Below the pieces are notes generated by a model. The model did no database searches. It saw only the letters and a list, made by a program, of their open reading frames with translations, and was not told where the DNA came from. This document shows, piece by piece, positions 8,357 to 19,925 of a stretch of 64,000 nucleotides of DNA (its first letter is position 1; every line of letters starts with the position of its first letter). Where the stretch lies: contig CAZPXS010000003.1 of assembly GCA_964590075.1 (NCBI GenBank), positions 159,500 through 223,499 of the forward strand. The letters run 5' to 3'. The DNA is from JAGDVO01 sp964590075 [NCBI: uncultured Aquificales bacterium] (GTDB lineage Bacteria; Thermosulfidibacterota; Thermosulfidibacteria; Thermosulfidibacterales). The translations under genes were made by a program, and so were the position numbers.

Positions 8357-9378
8357 TGATAGAAAAATTATCCAATATCATTCCAGAACTGACTAAAAAA
8401 GAGCATGAATTAACAGTTAAAGAAAAAGAAGCCCTTTACGATGCATTATTAAAAACCGCCGATTTTATGAGAAGAGCAAGAATAATACCATATCTCGATA
8501 ACCTGATAACATGGTTTTTAACCTTCTGTTACCTAGAAAGACAGGGTATCAAAAAACCAAGTCCAGAAACCCTCTTTAGAGCCTATGATCTAATCCCAAA
8601 GGAAATCGCCAATATAAACAAACTCAAACAGGCAATCGAAACCCCAAAGATATTGAGAATGATGAAAATAAAGATATCTAAAATAATAGATGAAGTTGAA
8701 AGTATTTTAAGAGAAACTGAAGAGAAACTAAAAAAAGTTATCACAAAGATTTCTGGCAAGGAAAAGTTAGAATTACATGAAATAGAAGAAATAAGAAGTA
8801 TTTTACTTGAAGCACAAACAAAAATTACAGAAAAATTAAAACTGATACTTGAAAGGCTAGAAACTTTAGCTCCTGAAATCGAAACAGAAGCAGATGAAAC
8901 GCCAATTTTTTGTTTGAGCTTCAAATTATTTCAAAACATACTAAGAAGAGCCATAACAAGAAAAAAGGAAGTAAAAACACCTTATGTTCTTGTCGGAATT
9001 AAGATAAAAAACTATTATACAGATTTAAAAGAAAATTTAGATAAAGCTAATCTATTAGATTTTTTAAACAAGTTTTCAGGGATTTTAAAAGGAGAGTTAA
9101 GAACTCAGGATCTAATATCCTTTAACGACGGAGTGTTTTATATACTACTTAGTAATATCGAACTAAAGAATGCTATCAATGTGGTTAATCGTTTATTAGA
9201 CACACTTAAGGCTTTGATACCAGACCCAAAGTTCGAACTTGGCATAGCTATGGTTGAGATACACGAGGATGACGAGTTATCCTCTTTACTTTCAAGACTC
9301 GTAAAGGTAATTGCAATTACGGACACTTTAGACGGTGACGTTATGAGGACTGAACTTGATCTTAACGTGTGGAGGTGA
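8356..9378 (+). CDS. protein with degenerate GGDEF-like domain and N-terminal helical region
   Basis: 340 aa, GTG start overlapping the htpX stop by one base. Residues 1-180 are mostly helical and charged, with a probable coiled coil at about 100-170. Residues about 185-320 follow the GGDEF fold pattern: VLVGIKIKNYY where cyclases have the fDiD strand, DLISFNDGVFYILL where they have xxGGDEFxxLL, and FELGIAMVEI where they have the fSiGiA strand. The GGDEF residues themselves are absent, so it cannot be a normal diguanylate cyclase. An RxxD (R249-D252) sits five residues before the altered signature, as in the inhibitory site of true GGDEF proteins. I infer a non-catalytic, possibly c-di-GMP-binding protein. 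The recognition rests on pattern only. Confidence 0.6.
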   Translation: MIEKLSNIIPELTKKEHELTVKEKEALYDALLKTADFMRRARIIPYLDNLITWFLTFCYLERQGIKKPSPETLFRAYDLIPKEIANINKLKQAIETPKILRMMKIKISKIIDEVESILRETEEKLKKVITKISGKEKLELHEIEEIRSILLEAQTKITEKLKLILERLETLAPEIETEADETPIFCLSFKLFQNILRRAITRKKEVKTPYVLVGIKIKNYYTDLKENLDKANLLDFLNKFSGILKGELRTQDLISFNDGVFYILLSNIELKNAINVVNRLLDTLKALIPDPKFELGIAMVEIHEDDELSSLLSRLVKVIAITDTLDGDVMRTELDLNVWR

Positions 9379-9380
9379 TT

Positions 9381-12099
<2,719 letters not shown>

Positions 12100-12112
12100 C
12101 GCTAATAAAATC

Positions 12113-12136
12113 GCCGGAAGGGCTCATCCTTCCGGC
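12113..12136. terminator. bidirectional intrinsic terminator between eno and metF
   Basis: Perfect 9-bp stem GCCGGAAGG/CCTTCCGGC with a 6-nt loop. On the plus strand it is followed by CTTCTTATCTTT; on the minus strand by GATTTTATTAG. The last metF codons and its stop (12124-12126) lie inside the hairpin, so it ends both converging units. Confidence 0.8.
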
Positions 12137-12999
12137 CTTCTTATCTTTAGTCCTTCCAGTATTCTGTCCACAGATTCATTAGTGTTTAAAGTGTAAAAGT
12201 GTAGAGCTTTTACACCATTTCTTATAAGATCCTCACATTGATTTATAGCATACTCAATCCCTATATTCTTAATAGCATCAGGATCATCCTTATGTTGTTC
12301 AAGGAGTCTCAATAAACCTGTAGGAATCTTAGCTCCGCATAATTCAGTAAAACGAATTATCTGACTATAGCTACTTATCGGCATTATTCCCGGAATTATC
12401 GGAATAGCTATACCCGCTTTTTGAGCTCTTTCCACAAAATCATAAAAATAGCTATTATCAAAAAATAGCTGGGTTATGATAAAGTGTGCTCCCTTATCAA
12501 CCTTAAACTTTAGATAGTAAATATCCTCCTCTATACTCTTCGATTCCAGATGACCCTCTGGATAACCAGCAACACCTATACAGAAATGGTTAAACTTTGA
12601 GGCAAGCTCCACCAGCTGCCAGGCATAGGAAAAATACTCCTCCCTCTCATCCCTCACATAATCCCTAGGAATATCTCCTCTCAGAGCTAACAGATTCTCT
12701 ATACCCTCCCTCATAAGGAGAGCGAGAGTTTCCCTCAGCTTTCTAACAGGAGTTGATATACAGGTTAGATGGGTAACAACTGTAAAACCCTGGTTCTTTA
12801 AATCGATTGAAAGCTCTATACTCTTATCATGGGTAGAACCACCAGCTCCATAGGTAACAGAAACAAAATCTGGATTCCATTTTTTCAGATTATTCACGGT
12901 CTTCCAGAATAAAGGCCAATTCTCCTCCTTCTTAGGCGGGAAGAATTCAAAAGATAAAACTATCTCCCTAGATGACTTTAAAATGTCACAAACCTTCAT
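12124..12999 (-). CDS. metF: methylenetetrahydrofolate reductase
   Basis: 291 aa FAD-dependent TIM barrel. Reduces 5,10-methylene-THF to 5-methyl-THF for methionine synthesis or the methyl branch of C1 metabolism. Motifs: SFEFFPPK at the N-terminus (with the Glu proposed as catalytic), SVTYGAGGST, ALRGD, FIITQLFFDN and IPGIMPI. GGGAG lies about 8 nt before the ATG. Overlaps the end of the aminotransferase-like gene by 14 nt, so it is the last cistron of the mltG operon and ends in the shared hairpin. Confidence 0.95.
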   Translation of the reverse strand: MKVCDILKSSREIVLSFEFFPPKKEENWPLFWKTVNNLKKWNPDFVSVTYGAGGSTHDKSIELSIDLKNQGFTVVTHLTCISTPVRKLRETLALLMREGIENLLALRGDIPRDYVRDEREEYFSYAWQLVELASKFNHFCIGVAGYPEGHLESKSIEEDIYYLKFKVDKGAHFIITQLFFDNSYFYDFVERAQKAGIAIPIIPGIMPISSYSQIIRFTELCGAKIPTGLLRLLEQHKDDPDAIKNIGIEYAINQCEDLIRNGVKALHFYTLNTNESVDRILEGLKIRRPEG

Positions 13000-13873
13000 C
13001 TACCCAACTCCCAATATTTTTTATTAACTCTGAATTGTAAGTCATATCGGATATGTACAATATCAAGAAATTATCAAAATTAGAACAATAGAGTCTATCC
13101 ACCTTAAAACCTCTACTTTCAAGCTTATCATTAAGGGCATTTAAAACCTCATGATACTTAACCAAAATATAGTTTGATTTAGACTCAAAAACCTTAAAGC
13201 CTAGATTAAATAACTCCAATGCAACCCGTTTTCTCTCATTAATAAGACAAGTTCTTTTATTTCTAACATCATTTATAGCATCAATTAGAAATCTCAACTT
13301 TTGTTCAATATCGTTTCCAACTTTAAAATTAAACTTTGTAGACAAAGCATTTATAAGTTCGCTATTTCCTATTAAAAGGCAGGGAGAATTAGAAATTTTT
13401 TCTACCATAGGATTGAATCTAAGTACCATAACACTTTTAAGTTCCAAAAACTCCTCCTCGTAAAACACATCCTCCACAAGATCAACAAAGGTTTCATCTA
13501 TCAGTATATAGGCCTCCCTACTATCCACCAGTCTTATAAGAGCCTTCAGTCTATCCCTATCCAGGTAAAAACCACTAGGTGGTAGTGGATTTTGAATGAA
13601 GATAAGGTCCTTCTCCTCTATAAGATAGCCAACCTCACCCACACACAACCTGAAAGATTCCTCTTCCCTCAATTCCATAAAGCCAATATCGCAGGACAAA
13701 TCCTTTATGAAATTATAAAGTCTAAGTGTAGTAGGGTAGGGTATAACTATCCTCTTTATCTTCCATAGACTCGAAATAGCCTCAAAAAGTGTCTTAAAAC
13801 CATCTAGAAAGGTAACGTTCGAATTTTTAAGCCCAAAAAGTTTACATATACTTTCCAAGCTATGATATATCAT
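12986..13873 (-). CDS. HisC/CobD-like fold-type I aminotransferase homologue lacking the PLP lysine
   Basis: 295 aa, about 60 shorter than active HisC. The fold can be followed: PYPTTLRLY, NPLPPSG (for NPNNPTG), ILIDETFVDL (D126 in the position of the PLP-pyridine Asp). But the segment that should read LRTFSKxxGLAGLRxGY reads LRFNPMVEKISNSPCLLIG: the Schiff-base lysine aligns with M156 and the phosphate-binding Arg is gone. It is therefore unlikely to be a PLP transaminase; a structural or regulatory role, or decay, is possible. The frame is open and ATGA-coupled to mltG upstream, and it overlaps metF downstream, which argues for a maintained gene. Confidence 0.65.
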   Translation of the reverse strand: MIYHSLESICKLFGLKNSNVTFLDGFKTLFEAISSLWKIKRIVIPYPTTLRLYNFIKDLSCDIGFMELREEESFRLCVGEVGYLIEEKDLIFIQNPLPPSGFYLDRDRLKALIRLVDSREAYILIDETFVDLVEDVFYEEEFLELKSVMVLRFNPMVEKISNSPCLLIGNSELINALSTKFNFKVGNDIEQKLRFLIDAINDVRNKRTCLINERKRVALELFNLGFKVFESKSNYILVKYHEVLNALNDKLESRGFKVDRLYCSNFDNFLILYISDMTYNSELIKNIGSWVDEGL

Positions 13874-14895
13874 CTCTCCCTACCCTTTATGAATCTTTCT
13901 ACCGCCATATTATGGGTCCTTAGATCTTTTGAAAAAAAGTGACTTCCGTTTCCCATAGATACAAAGTACAGATAATCTGTCTTTAAAGGCTTGATTGTGG
14001 CTCTCACTGCTTCTAAACCTGGATTACATATGGGTGTAGGTGGTAAGCCTGGGTATAGGTAGGTATTATAGGGAGAATCTACCGAAAGATCACTTTTCTT
14101 TAAATTACCGTTAAAGTAACCTCCGTTATCCAATTTTATAGCGTATATTACGGTAGGATCAGCCTGTAAAGGCATACCGATCTTTAAACGGTTGTAAAAC
14201 ACACCAGCTATAACTGGCATTTCCCTAGCATCGTATGTTTCCTTCTGTACTATGGAAGCTATTATTAATGTATCGTAAAAGGAACTTCTATCCCTAAATT
14301 CTGGTAGTATCAACCTTGTAAACCTCCTCACCATCCTATCGGCTATTACATCCGGTGGAAGCCCATCGGAAAAATAGTAGGTCGAAGGCGCAAGATAACC
14401 CTCCAAAGTAAGACCAGGTAACTTATATCGATTTAATATCTCTTCCGCCTTAGCCCTATCAAAGACGGTCTGTAAAAATGCCTTTCTGTCTTTAATAATA
14501 CCCTCATTTTCGAGTAAATCAGCGATCTCAAAGGAATCTAAACCCTCAGGTATTATAACCTTTTTCAACCCCTTAAGATGTAATCTACCGATTATTGAAA
14601 TCAGGTTATCCTTATATGTGACACAAAAAGTAACCGGCATAATGTTTCTTTCAACACCCACTATTTTCATATATAACAGAGCTAAGGTTCTGTTTCTTAC
14701 CAGACCTTTACTTTCCAAAATATTTATCACTTCACCGGCATTACTACCTTCATCAACGTTAATACAAACACTCCTGCCAAGAGGAAACACGAGTACGTAA
14801 AGAATATAAAAAAAGGAGATTATCAAGAATAGTAAAAGTGCAAATATAAGTCTATTCTCTTTTACGCCATAGAACCTCAATAGGTATCTTTTCAA
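13870..14895 (-). CDS. mltG: endolytic murein transglycosylase MltG (YceG-like)
   Basis: 341 aa from a TTG start. A single N-terminal membrane anchor (IFALLLFLIISFFYILYVLVF) is followed by a LysM-like region and the YceG catalytic domain with IIASIVQKE, whose Glu is the catalytic acid, plus ADPTVIYA and PGLPPTPICNPG. It cleaves nascent glycan strands at the inner membrane. An in-frame start at 14979 would overlap der by 128 nt; GAGGGAG (14909-14903) lies 7 nt before the TTG at 14895, which I prefer. That still overlaps der by 44 nt. Downstream ATGA overlap with the aminotransferase homologue. Confidence 0.88.
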   Translation of the reverse strand: MKRYLLRFYGVKENRLIFALLLFLIISFFYILYVLVFPLGRSVCINVDEGSNAGEVINILESKGLVRNRTLALLYMKIVGVERNIMPVTFCVTYKDNLISIIGRLHLKGLKKVIIPEGLDSFEIADLLENEGIIKDRKAFLQTVFDRAKAEEILNRYKLPGLTLEGYLAPSTYYFSDGLPPDVIADRMVRRFTRLILPEFRDRSSFYDTLIIASIVQKETYDAREMPVIAGVFYNRLKIGMPLQADPTVIYAIKLDNGGYFNGNLKKSDLSVDSPYNTYLYPGLPPTPICNPGLEAVRATIKPLKTDYLYFVSMGNGSHFFSKDLRTHNMAVERFIKGRER

Positions 14896-16159
14896 AACCA
14901 AGCTCCCTCGCCAACTGTTTTTCAAAATACCTCTTATAGGACTCGTCCAGTTCCTCTGGAAAGTTTGCAAAAACCACAAAAGAAGGAGGTCTTACCTCAA
15001 CCTGTGTCCCGTAGTAAACCTTTATAGGTTTCCCACTTTTAACATGGGGATGGAATCTAGAAACTATCCTCTCTATAGCCCTATTCACAATGGATGTCTT
15101 TACTCTTGTTCCACTAAGCCTATAGAGTTCCTTAATCTCCGGTATTAACTTATTAACGTTTTTTCCTGTGAGAGCGCTTATAGGTATAACAGGAGCCTCC
15201 TCCGGAATAAAGTATAGCTCATTTTTTACATTTAGGATTAACTCCTTTTCACTTCCCTTATATAGGTCTATCTTATTAAGAGCTACTATAATCGGCTTCT
15301 TTTCTTTAATTATAAGACCAGCTATCTTTTTGTCCTGATCAGTAACCTGTTCCAAAGAATCTATCAGAAGTACAACGATATCCGATCTTCTTATACTATC
15401 GACGGTCCTTGTTATAGTATAGGCTTCCAATTTACTTGAAACTCTACTTTTCCTTCTTAGACCAGCTGTATCTATAAAGATGTATCTTTCACCCTTTAAT
15501 TCTACCAGAACATCCACAGCATCTCTTGTGGTTCCAGGGATATCACTAACGATCACCCTTTTGGCTCCTAAAATCCTGTTTATAAGTGATGACTTACCAA
15601 CGTTAGGCCTTCCTACAAAAGCTACCTTGGGGACATCACTAAAATCAACTCCTATATCCCCCTCATCCTCAGAACCCAAGTATTCAACGATGTTATCAAG
15701 GAGATCTCCAAATCCTATCTTATGGGCTGAGGATATAAAAAGGACCTTTTCAAAACCAAGAGAGTAAAATTCCTGTGCATTCATCTCTATCGCTTCGTTA
15801 TCGCACTTATTGACGACCAAAATCACATTCTTATCCGTTCTTCTCAGCCAATCTGCTATACTCTTATCCAAAGGGTGAAGGCCTTCTATAGCATCTACAA
15901 AAAAGAGTACCAGATCGGCTTCCTCTATCGCGTAATCGACCTGTTCCTTTATCTGAGCCTCTATCTCACCACCCTCTTCAACTATACCACCAGTATCAAT
16001 GAGTATAGCTTTCCTACCAAGTATATCAACAACTGCTTCTACTCTATCCCTTGTAACACCCTTATCGGGTGAAACGATCGCCTTTCTGTATCCAACCATT
16101 CTGTTGAAAAAAGTCGATTTGCCAACGTTTGGCCTACCAACTATAACGATCTTTCTCAT
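14852..16159 (-). CDS. der: ribosome-biogenesis GTPase Der (EngA)
   Basis: 435 aa with two tandem G domains: GRPNVGKST, DTGG, NKCD in the first and GRPNVGKSS, DTAG, NKID in the second, then a C-terminal KH-like domain (from about residue 350). It acts in 50S subunit maturation. ATGA overlap with nusB upstream; the 3' end is shared with the start of mltG. Length and order are as in the family. Confidence 0.97.
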   Translation of the reverse strand: MRKIVIVGRPNVGKSTFFNRMVGYRKAIVSPDKGVTRDRVEAVVDILGRKAILIDTGGIVEEGGEIEAQIKEQVDYAIEEADLVLFFVDAIEGLHPLDKSIADWLRRTDKNVILVVNKCDNEAIEMNAQEFYSLGFEKVLFISSAHKIGFGDLLDNIVEYLGSEDEGDIGVDFSDVPKVAFVGRPNVGKSSLINRILGAKRVIVSDIPGTTRDAVDVLVELKGERYIFIDTAGLRRKSRVSSKLEAYTITRTVDSIRRSDIVVLLIDSLEQVTDQDKKIAGLIIKEKKPIIVALNKIDLYKGSEKELILNVKNELYFIPEEAPVIPISALTGKNVNKLIPEIKELYRLSGTRVKTSIVNRAIERIVSRFHPHVKSGKPIKVYYGTQVEVRPPSFVVFANFPEELDESYKRYFEKQLARELGFEKIPIEVLWRKRE

Positions 16160-16599
16160 TCGCCTTTATTCTCCCCATTCTCCCTAGTTAAACCTTCCCT
16201 AACAAACCTCCCCAAAAGGCCATTTATAAACTTCGCACTTAAAGGATTGGAAAACTTGTTAGCAATCTTTAAAGCTTCACTTATAGCTATTTCCTCTGGT
16301 ATGTGATTATAAATCATATCAAAGAGAGCCATCCTTAGTATTATTCTATCGGATAACTGGATCCTCTCAGGCGGATACTCGCTGTACTTATCTATTATGC
16401 TGTCGAGAAAATCTACACAACTAACTATCTCCTTGGCCCTCTCCCTAAGTGCCTTGATATATCTATTGTTCTTGTTTTTCAAAAATCCATCTAGAATCTC
16501 ATCAATCGTAGTATGTCCCTTCTGTACCTCGTACTGGTAGAGTATCATAAATAAAAGATGCCTAAAAACACTTCTATGCTTCTTCTTAACCTGCCTCAT
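16156..16599 (-). CDS. nusB: transcription antitermination protein NusB
   Basis: 147 aa, all-helical, very basic N-terminus (RQVKKKHRSVFRHLLFMIL). Binds boxA RNA with S10 in rRNA antitermination. The C-terminal motif AISEALKIANKFSNPLSAKFINGLL is typical. Sits between ribH and der, a common bacterial order. The ribosome binding site is weak (AGAGG is too far upstream), 25 nt after the ribH stop. Confidence 0.92.
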   Translation of the reverse strand: MRQVKKKHRSVFRHLLFMILYQYEVQKGHTTIDEILDGFLKNKNNRYIKALRERAKEIVSCVDFLDSIIDKYSEYPPERIQLSDRIILRMALFDMIYNHIPEEIAISEALKIANKFSNPLSAKFINGLLGRFVREGLTRENGENKGE

Positions 16600-16624
16600 A
16601 TTAAATATTAAAAAACCTCTAAAG

Positions 16625-17083
16625 TTAGGATATTTGTCTCATAAGATTGGCCATCTCTATAGCAGCCATAGCCGCCTGAAATCCCTTATTACCAGCCTTT
16701 GTACCAGCCCTCTCTATAGCCTGCTCAAGATTATCAGCCGTAATAACCCCGAAGATCACCGGTTTACCAACCTCAAGACTAACCTGAGCTACACCTTTTG
16801 CCACTTCACTACTTACATACTCAAAGTGAGGTGTAGCCCCTCTTATAACCGCAGCCAAACATATAACCGCATCGTGATCCTTAGCGACCAATTTAGCAAC
16901 AACCGGTATCTCAAAAGCGCCAGGAACCTTATAAACTGATATGTTATCACTACTCACGCCATGCCTTACAAGGCAGTCAACAGCCCCCTCGAGAAGTTTA
17001 CCTGTTATCAAATCGTTAAATCTACTGACAACAATTGCAAATCTTAACCCCTCACCGGATAATTTACCCTCAAATACCCTCAT
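16625..17083 (-). CDS. ribH: 6,7-dimethyl-8-ribityllumazine synthase
   Basis: 152 aa. Condenses the RibA/D product with 3,4-dihydroxybutanone phosphate to lumazine, the penultimate step to riboflavin. Motifs: [31 protein letters not shown] (with the catalytic His) and [13 protein letters not shown]. Two ATG codons are adjacent; GGAGG is 2 nt from the first and 5 nt from the second (17083), so I take the second. Follows ribBA after about 12 nt. Confidence 0.95.
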   Translation of the reverse strand: MRVFEGKLSGEGLRFAIVVSRFNDLITGKLLEGAVDCLVRHGVSSDNISVYKVPGAFEIPVVAKLVAKDHDAVICLAAVIRGATPHFEYVSSEVAKGVAQVSLEVGKPVIFGVITADNLEQAIERAGTKAGNKGFQAAMAAIEMANLMRQIS

Positions 17084-17095
17084 CATAACCTCCCT

Positions 17096-18298
17096 CTATA
17101 ACATATGTCCCAACTTATCCCTCTTACAGGATAGGTACCTTTCGTTATACTGGTTTGGCTCTATGATAATAGGAACTCTCTCCACTATCTCAAGGTCGTA
17201 TCCCTTTAAGCCAACTATTTTCTTAGGGTTATTCGTCAACAGTCTTATCTTTCTAACACCAAGATCCAGTAATATCTGGGCACCCACTCCGTAATCTCTA
17301 AGATCAGGTGGGAACCCTAACTTCAAGTTAGCCTCCACAGTATCGTAACCTCTATCCTGCAGGTGGTAAGCCTTTATCTTATTAGCAAGCCCAATCCCTC
17401 TTCCCTCCTGCGATAGGTAGACTATAACTCCCTTTCCCTCTTTAGCTATCATCTCCATAGATCTATGTAGCTGGGATCCACAATCACACCTTAAGGAATG
17501 AAAAACATCACCCGTAAGACACTGGGAGTGCATCCTGACAAGCACAGGCTCATTCTCCCTTATCTCACCCATAACCAGTGCGACATGAATGTTGTTATCC
17601 ACCTCGCTATCATAGGCTATCAACTTGAATATACCATAGGGAGTGGGTAAAGTTGCCTCGGCCACTCTTTTTACAAGCCTTTCATGTTTTAGTCTATACC
17701 TTATCAGATCCGCTATACTTATTATCTTCATGTCAAATTTTTTGGCTATCTCGATAAGTTGAGGTAACCTTGCCATAGTACCATCCTCATTCATTATCTC
17801 ACAGATAACAGCGGCAGGGTAAAGTCCAGCCAATCTAACCAAATCTATGGAACCTTCAGTATGGCCAGCTCTCTTCAAAACTCCTCCCTTTCTAGCCCTA
17901 AGCGGGAAAATATGCCCTGGTCTTACAAGGTCTTCCGGTTTGGTATTGGGATCTATAGCTACCTTTATAGTATGAGCCCTATCATAGGCAGAGATTCCTG
18001 TCGTTATACCATATCTTGCATCTATGGAAACGGTAAAGGCGGTACCATGTAGAGCATCACCATCCTGAACCATAAGAGGAAGATTAAGTTCATCACACCT
18101 TTCTGGAGTGAGAGCAAGACATATCAAGCCTCTCCCATATTTAGCCATAAAATTGATAGCCTCAGGTGTAACCTTTTCAGCAGCCATAACAAAGTCACCC
18201 TCATTCTCTCTATCCTCATCATCGACCATTATAACCATCTTACCCTGCCTTATGTCCTCTATAGCCTCCTCTATTGTGTTAAGCTTAAAATCCCCCAT
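17096..18298 (-). CDS. ribBA: bifunctional 3,4-dihydroxy-2-butanone-4-phosphate synthase / GTP cyclohydrolase II
   Basis: 400 aa. The N-terminal half is DHBP synthase ([32 protein letters not shown]); the C-terminal half is GTP cyclohydrolase II ([20 protein letters not shown] with the zinc cysteines, then [15 protein letters not shown] and LTNNPKK). It makes both riboflavin branch-point substrates and is immediately upstream of ribH. GGGAGG before the ATG. No FMN riboswitch-like leader is visible in the 15 nt upstream, so it is probably read through from the GGDEF gene or a promoter within it. Confidence 0.96.
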   Translation of the reverse strand: MGDFKLNTIEEAIEDIRQGKMVIMVDDEDRENEGDFVMAAEKVTPEAINFMAKYGRGLICLALTPERCDELNLPLMVQDGDALHGTAFTVSIDARYGITTGISAYDRAHTIKVAIDPNTKPEDLVRPGHIFPLRARKGGVLKRAGHTEGSIDLVRLAGLYPAAVICEIMNEDGTMARLPQLIEIAKKFDMKIISIADLIRYRLKHERLVKRVAEATLPTPYGIFKLIAYDSEVDNNIHVALVMGEIRENEPVLVRMHSQCLTGDVFHSLRCDCGSQLHRSMEMIAKEGKGVIVYLSQEGRGIGLANKIKAYHLQDRGYDTVEANLKLGFPPDLRDYGVGAQILLDLGVRKIRLLTNNPKKIVGLKGYDLEIVERVPIIIEPNQYNERYLSCKRDKLGHML

Positions 18299-18313
18299 AA
18301 TCTACCTCCCAAA

Positions 18314-19627
18314 CTAAATGATGATTATCTTACCCTTACCCTCACTCTTAGCCCTCTTAACCGCACTACTGAGCCTACTTATCAGCGATTCCTCATCATC
18401 ATCAGGTTTTGCTTCGCAGAGACCTATACTGATAGATACTTTCAAATAGCTATCCTTTATTTTGAATTTCTTAGTTTTAACTTCATCCGATATTCTCTCC
18501 ATAGCCTTATAAGCCTCATCCAAAGATGTCCTCGGTAAAAGAACAACAAACTCATCACCACCATACCGCCCAATTATATCTGTGGATCTTAAGGCATTTT
18601 TAATCAAACTAACAACACTCACTAGAACCTTATCTCCAACAGTATGCCCAAAATTGTCATTTATATACTTAAAATCATCAAAATCAATAAAGGAAATACT
18701 CAACTTAGATGAGTATCTCCTAACTGCTGACAATTCTCTTTTAAGAACTTCCATAAGTCCTCTTCTATTATAGACTTTTGTAAGCTCATCCACTATAGAT
18801 AACTCCCTCTGTCTCTCTAACTCAATCTTCAAACTATCTATTATCCTATAGGATGTCTCTAACTGAGACCTTATGGCTCTAAAGCTTTCCCCCATCTTTA
18901 TTATTCTGTTTCTTATATTTCCAGCTATAGTTTTTATTTCGCCAATCACCTGTTCTAAATCACCCTTCTCAACTACTTTTTCAAGCTCATCAACATATTT
19001 TTCCAAACTCTTAACATCCTCACCCTCCATATAGCTTATACTGCTTATCGCCTCTGTAAGATCCTTGAGTATAGCCTTCAAACTCTCCCAGAATGCTCTT
19101 TTTTCCTTTTCGGCCTCAACCTCTATACTAAAAACTATCTCCTCTATAGTCTTCCAAACTTCCTCAGAAAACAGACTCTCATCGCTGAATCTTACCAGAT
19201 CTACAATTTCCTCAATCCTCCTCTTAGTCTCATTATCCCTAATATCCATAGAAAGTTTATCGAGAAAGCCGGTAAGATTAATCTTTAATCTATTGAGATC
19301 GTTGACACTCAAAATCACATAGTTGTTACTGAGTAACTCAAGGGATTCCCTTAAAAACTTCACCTTCTCATACATAGGGATACTTAAGTCCACCTTTCTA
19401 TTCGTTAGATTACATACTATCTCCAAGACAGCATTAAGGTTATTGTTAGTCTCTCTTCTATGTAGATCTTCGGTTAATAAACTATCCAATAGTAATCTCT
19501 TTAACTCATCGAGATTCTTGTCGTCCAAGGGTTCCTCAAGGTAACCTAAATAGGACTCAAGAAGTCTTTCATCATCAACGATAAACTTTAAAACGGTAGC
19601 TAGTATCTCTCTCAATTTTGTACTCAT
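18314..19627 (-). CDS. diguanylate cyclase (GGDEF domain)
   Basis: 437 aa from the ATG at 19627. A long helical N-terminal region (about 1-260) without membrane segments precedes a GGDEF domain with IVDELTKVYNRRGL, ISFIDFDDFKYIND, RYGGDEFVVLLPR and VSISIGLCEA, the full set for c-di-GMP synthesis. An RxxD (RSTD) lies five residues before GGDEF, so product inhibition is expected. Upstream in-frame TTG codons add up to 6 residues; GGGGG 5 nt before the ATG supports this start. It is the only intact cyclase in the window, and the degenerate GGDEF protein at 8356 could be a receptor. Confidence 0.9.
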   Translation of the reverse strand: MSTKLREILATVLKFIVDDERLLESYLGYLEEPLDDKNLDELKRLLLDSLLTEDLHRRETNNNLNAVLEIVCNLTNRKVDLSIPMYEKVKFLRESLELLSNNYVILSVNDLNRLKINLTGFLDKLSMDIRDNETKRRIEEIVDLVRFSDESLFSEEVWKTIEEIVFSIEVEAEKEKRAFWESLKAILKDLTEAISSISYMEGEDVKSLEKYVDELEKVVEKGDLEQVIGEIKTIAGNIRNRIIKMGESFRAIRSQLETSYRIIDSLKIELERQRELSIVDELTKVYNRRGLMEVLKRELSAVRRYSSKLSISFIDFDDFKYINDNFGHTVGDKVLVSVVSLIKNALRSTDIIGRYGGDEFVVLLPRTSLDEAYKAMERISDEVKTKKFKIKDSYLKVSISIGLCEAKPDDDEESLISRLSSAVKRAKSEGKGKIIII

Positions 19628-19658
19628 AAGAACCCCCATCAACAAAGTCTAAGCATAA

Positions 19659-19687
19659 TTGATAAATAGCAAACTTTATTATATAAC
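19659..19687 (+). promoter_or_regulatory. promoter of the kds operon
   Basis: TTGATA (19659-19664), 17 nt, TATAAC (19682-19687). Initiation near 19694 gives a leader of about 16 nt with GGAGGAG (19697-19703) ahead of the GTG at 19710. Confidence 0.55.
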
Positions 19688-19709
19688 ACAAACATTGGAG
19701 GAGTTAAAA

Positions 19710-19922
19710 GTGTTAACCCACAGTATTCTCAACATAATACTAAGTAGCAGCTACATACTTCATTTAACAGGAGATAGGGTAAGTGCAAGAAGCATAACGA
19801 GAGAAGTCGAGTCGGAAACTAAAATAGAGGCTATGAGGCAAAAATCAAGGGAAGTATCGAATGTAGAGGAACCAAAGGAAACCAAAGAGTCAGATAGAAG
19901 AAGAATAAACATAAGGGTTTAA
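19710..19922 (+). CDS. small protein of unknown function
   Basis: 70 aa, GTG start 6 nt after GGAGGAG. An extension to 19659 is open but begins upstream of the predicted transcription start. The N-terminus (SILNIILSSSYIL) is mildly hydrophobic; the remainder is highly charged and ends in SDRRRINIRV. I do not recognise a family. It stops 3 nt before the next gene, whose product has a membrane anchor and coiled coil, so the two are probably translated together. This is the first cistron of the kdsB-pyrG-kdsA-kdsD unit. Confidence 0.55.
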   Translation: MLTHSILNIILSSSYILHLTGDRVSARSITREVESETKIEAMRQKSREVSNVEEPKETKESDRRRINIRV

Positions 19923-19925
19923 TAG

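Noticed and set aside
19659-19709. Upstream ATA/ATG-type extension of the 70-aa protein
   Set aside because: Coincides with the promoter TTGATA-17-TATAAC; GTG 19710 has the ribosome site.
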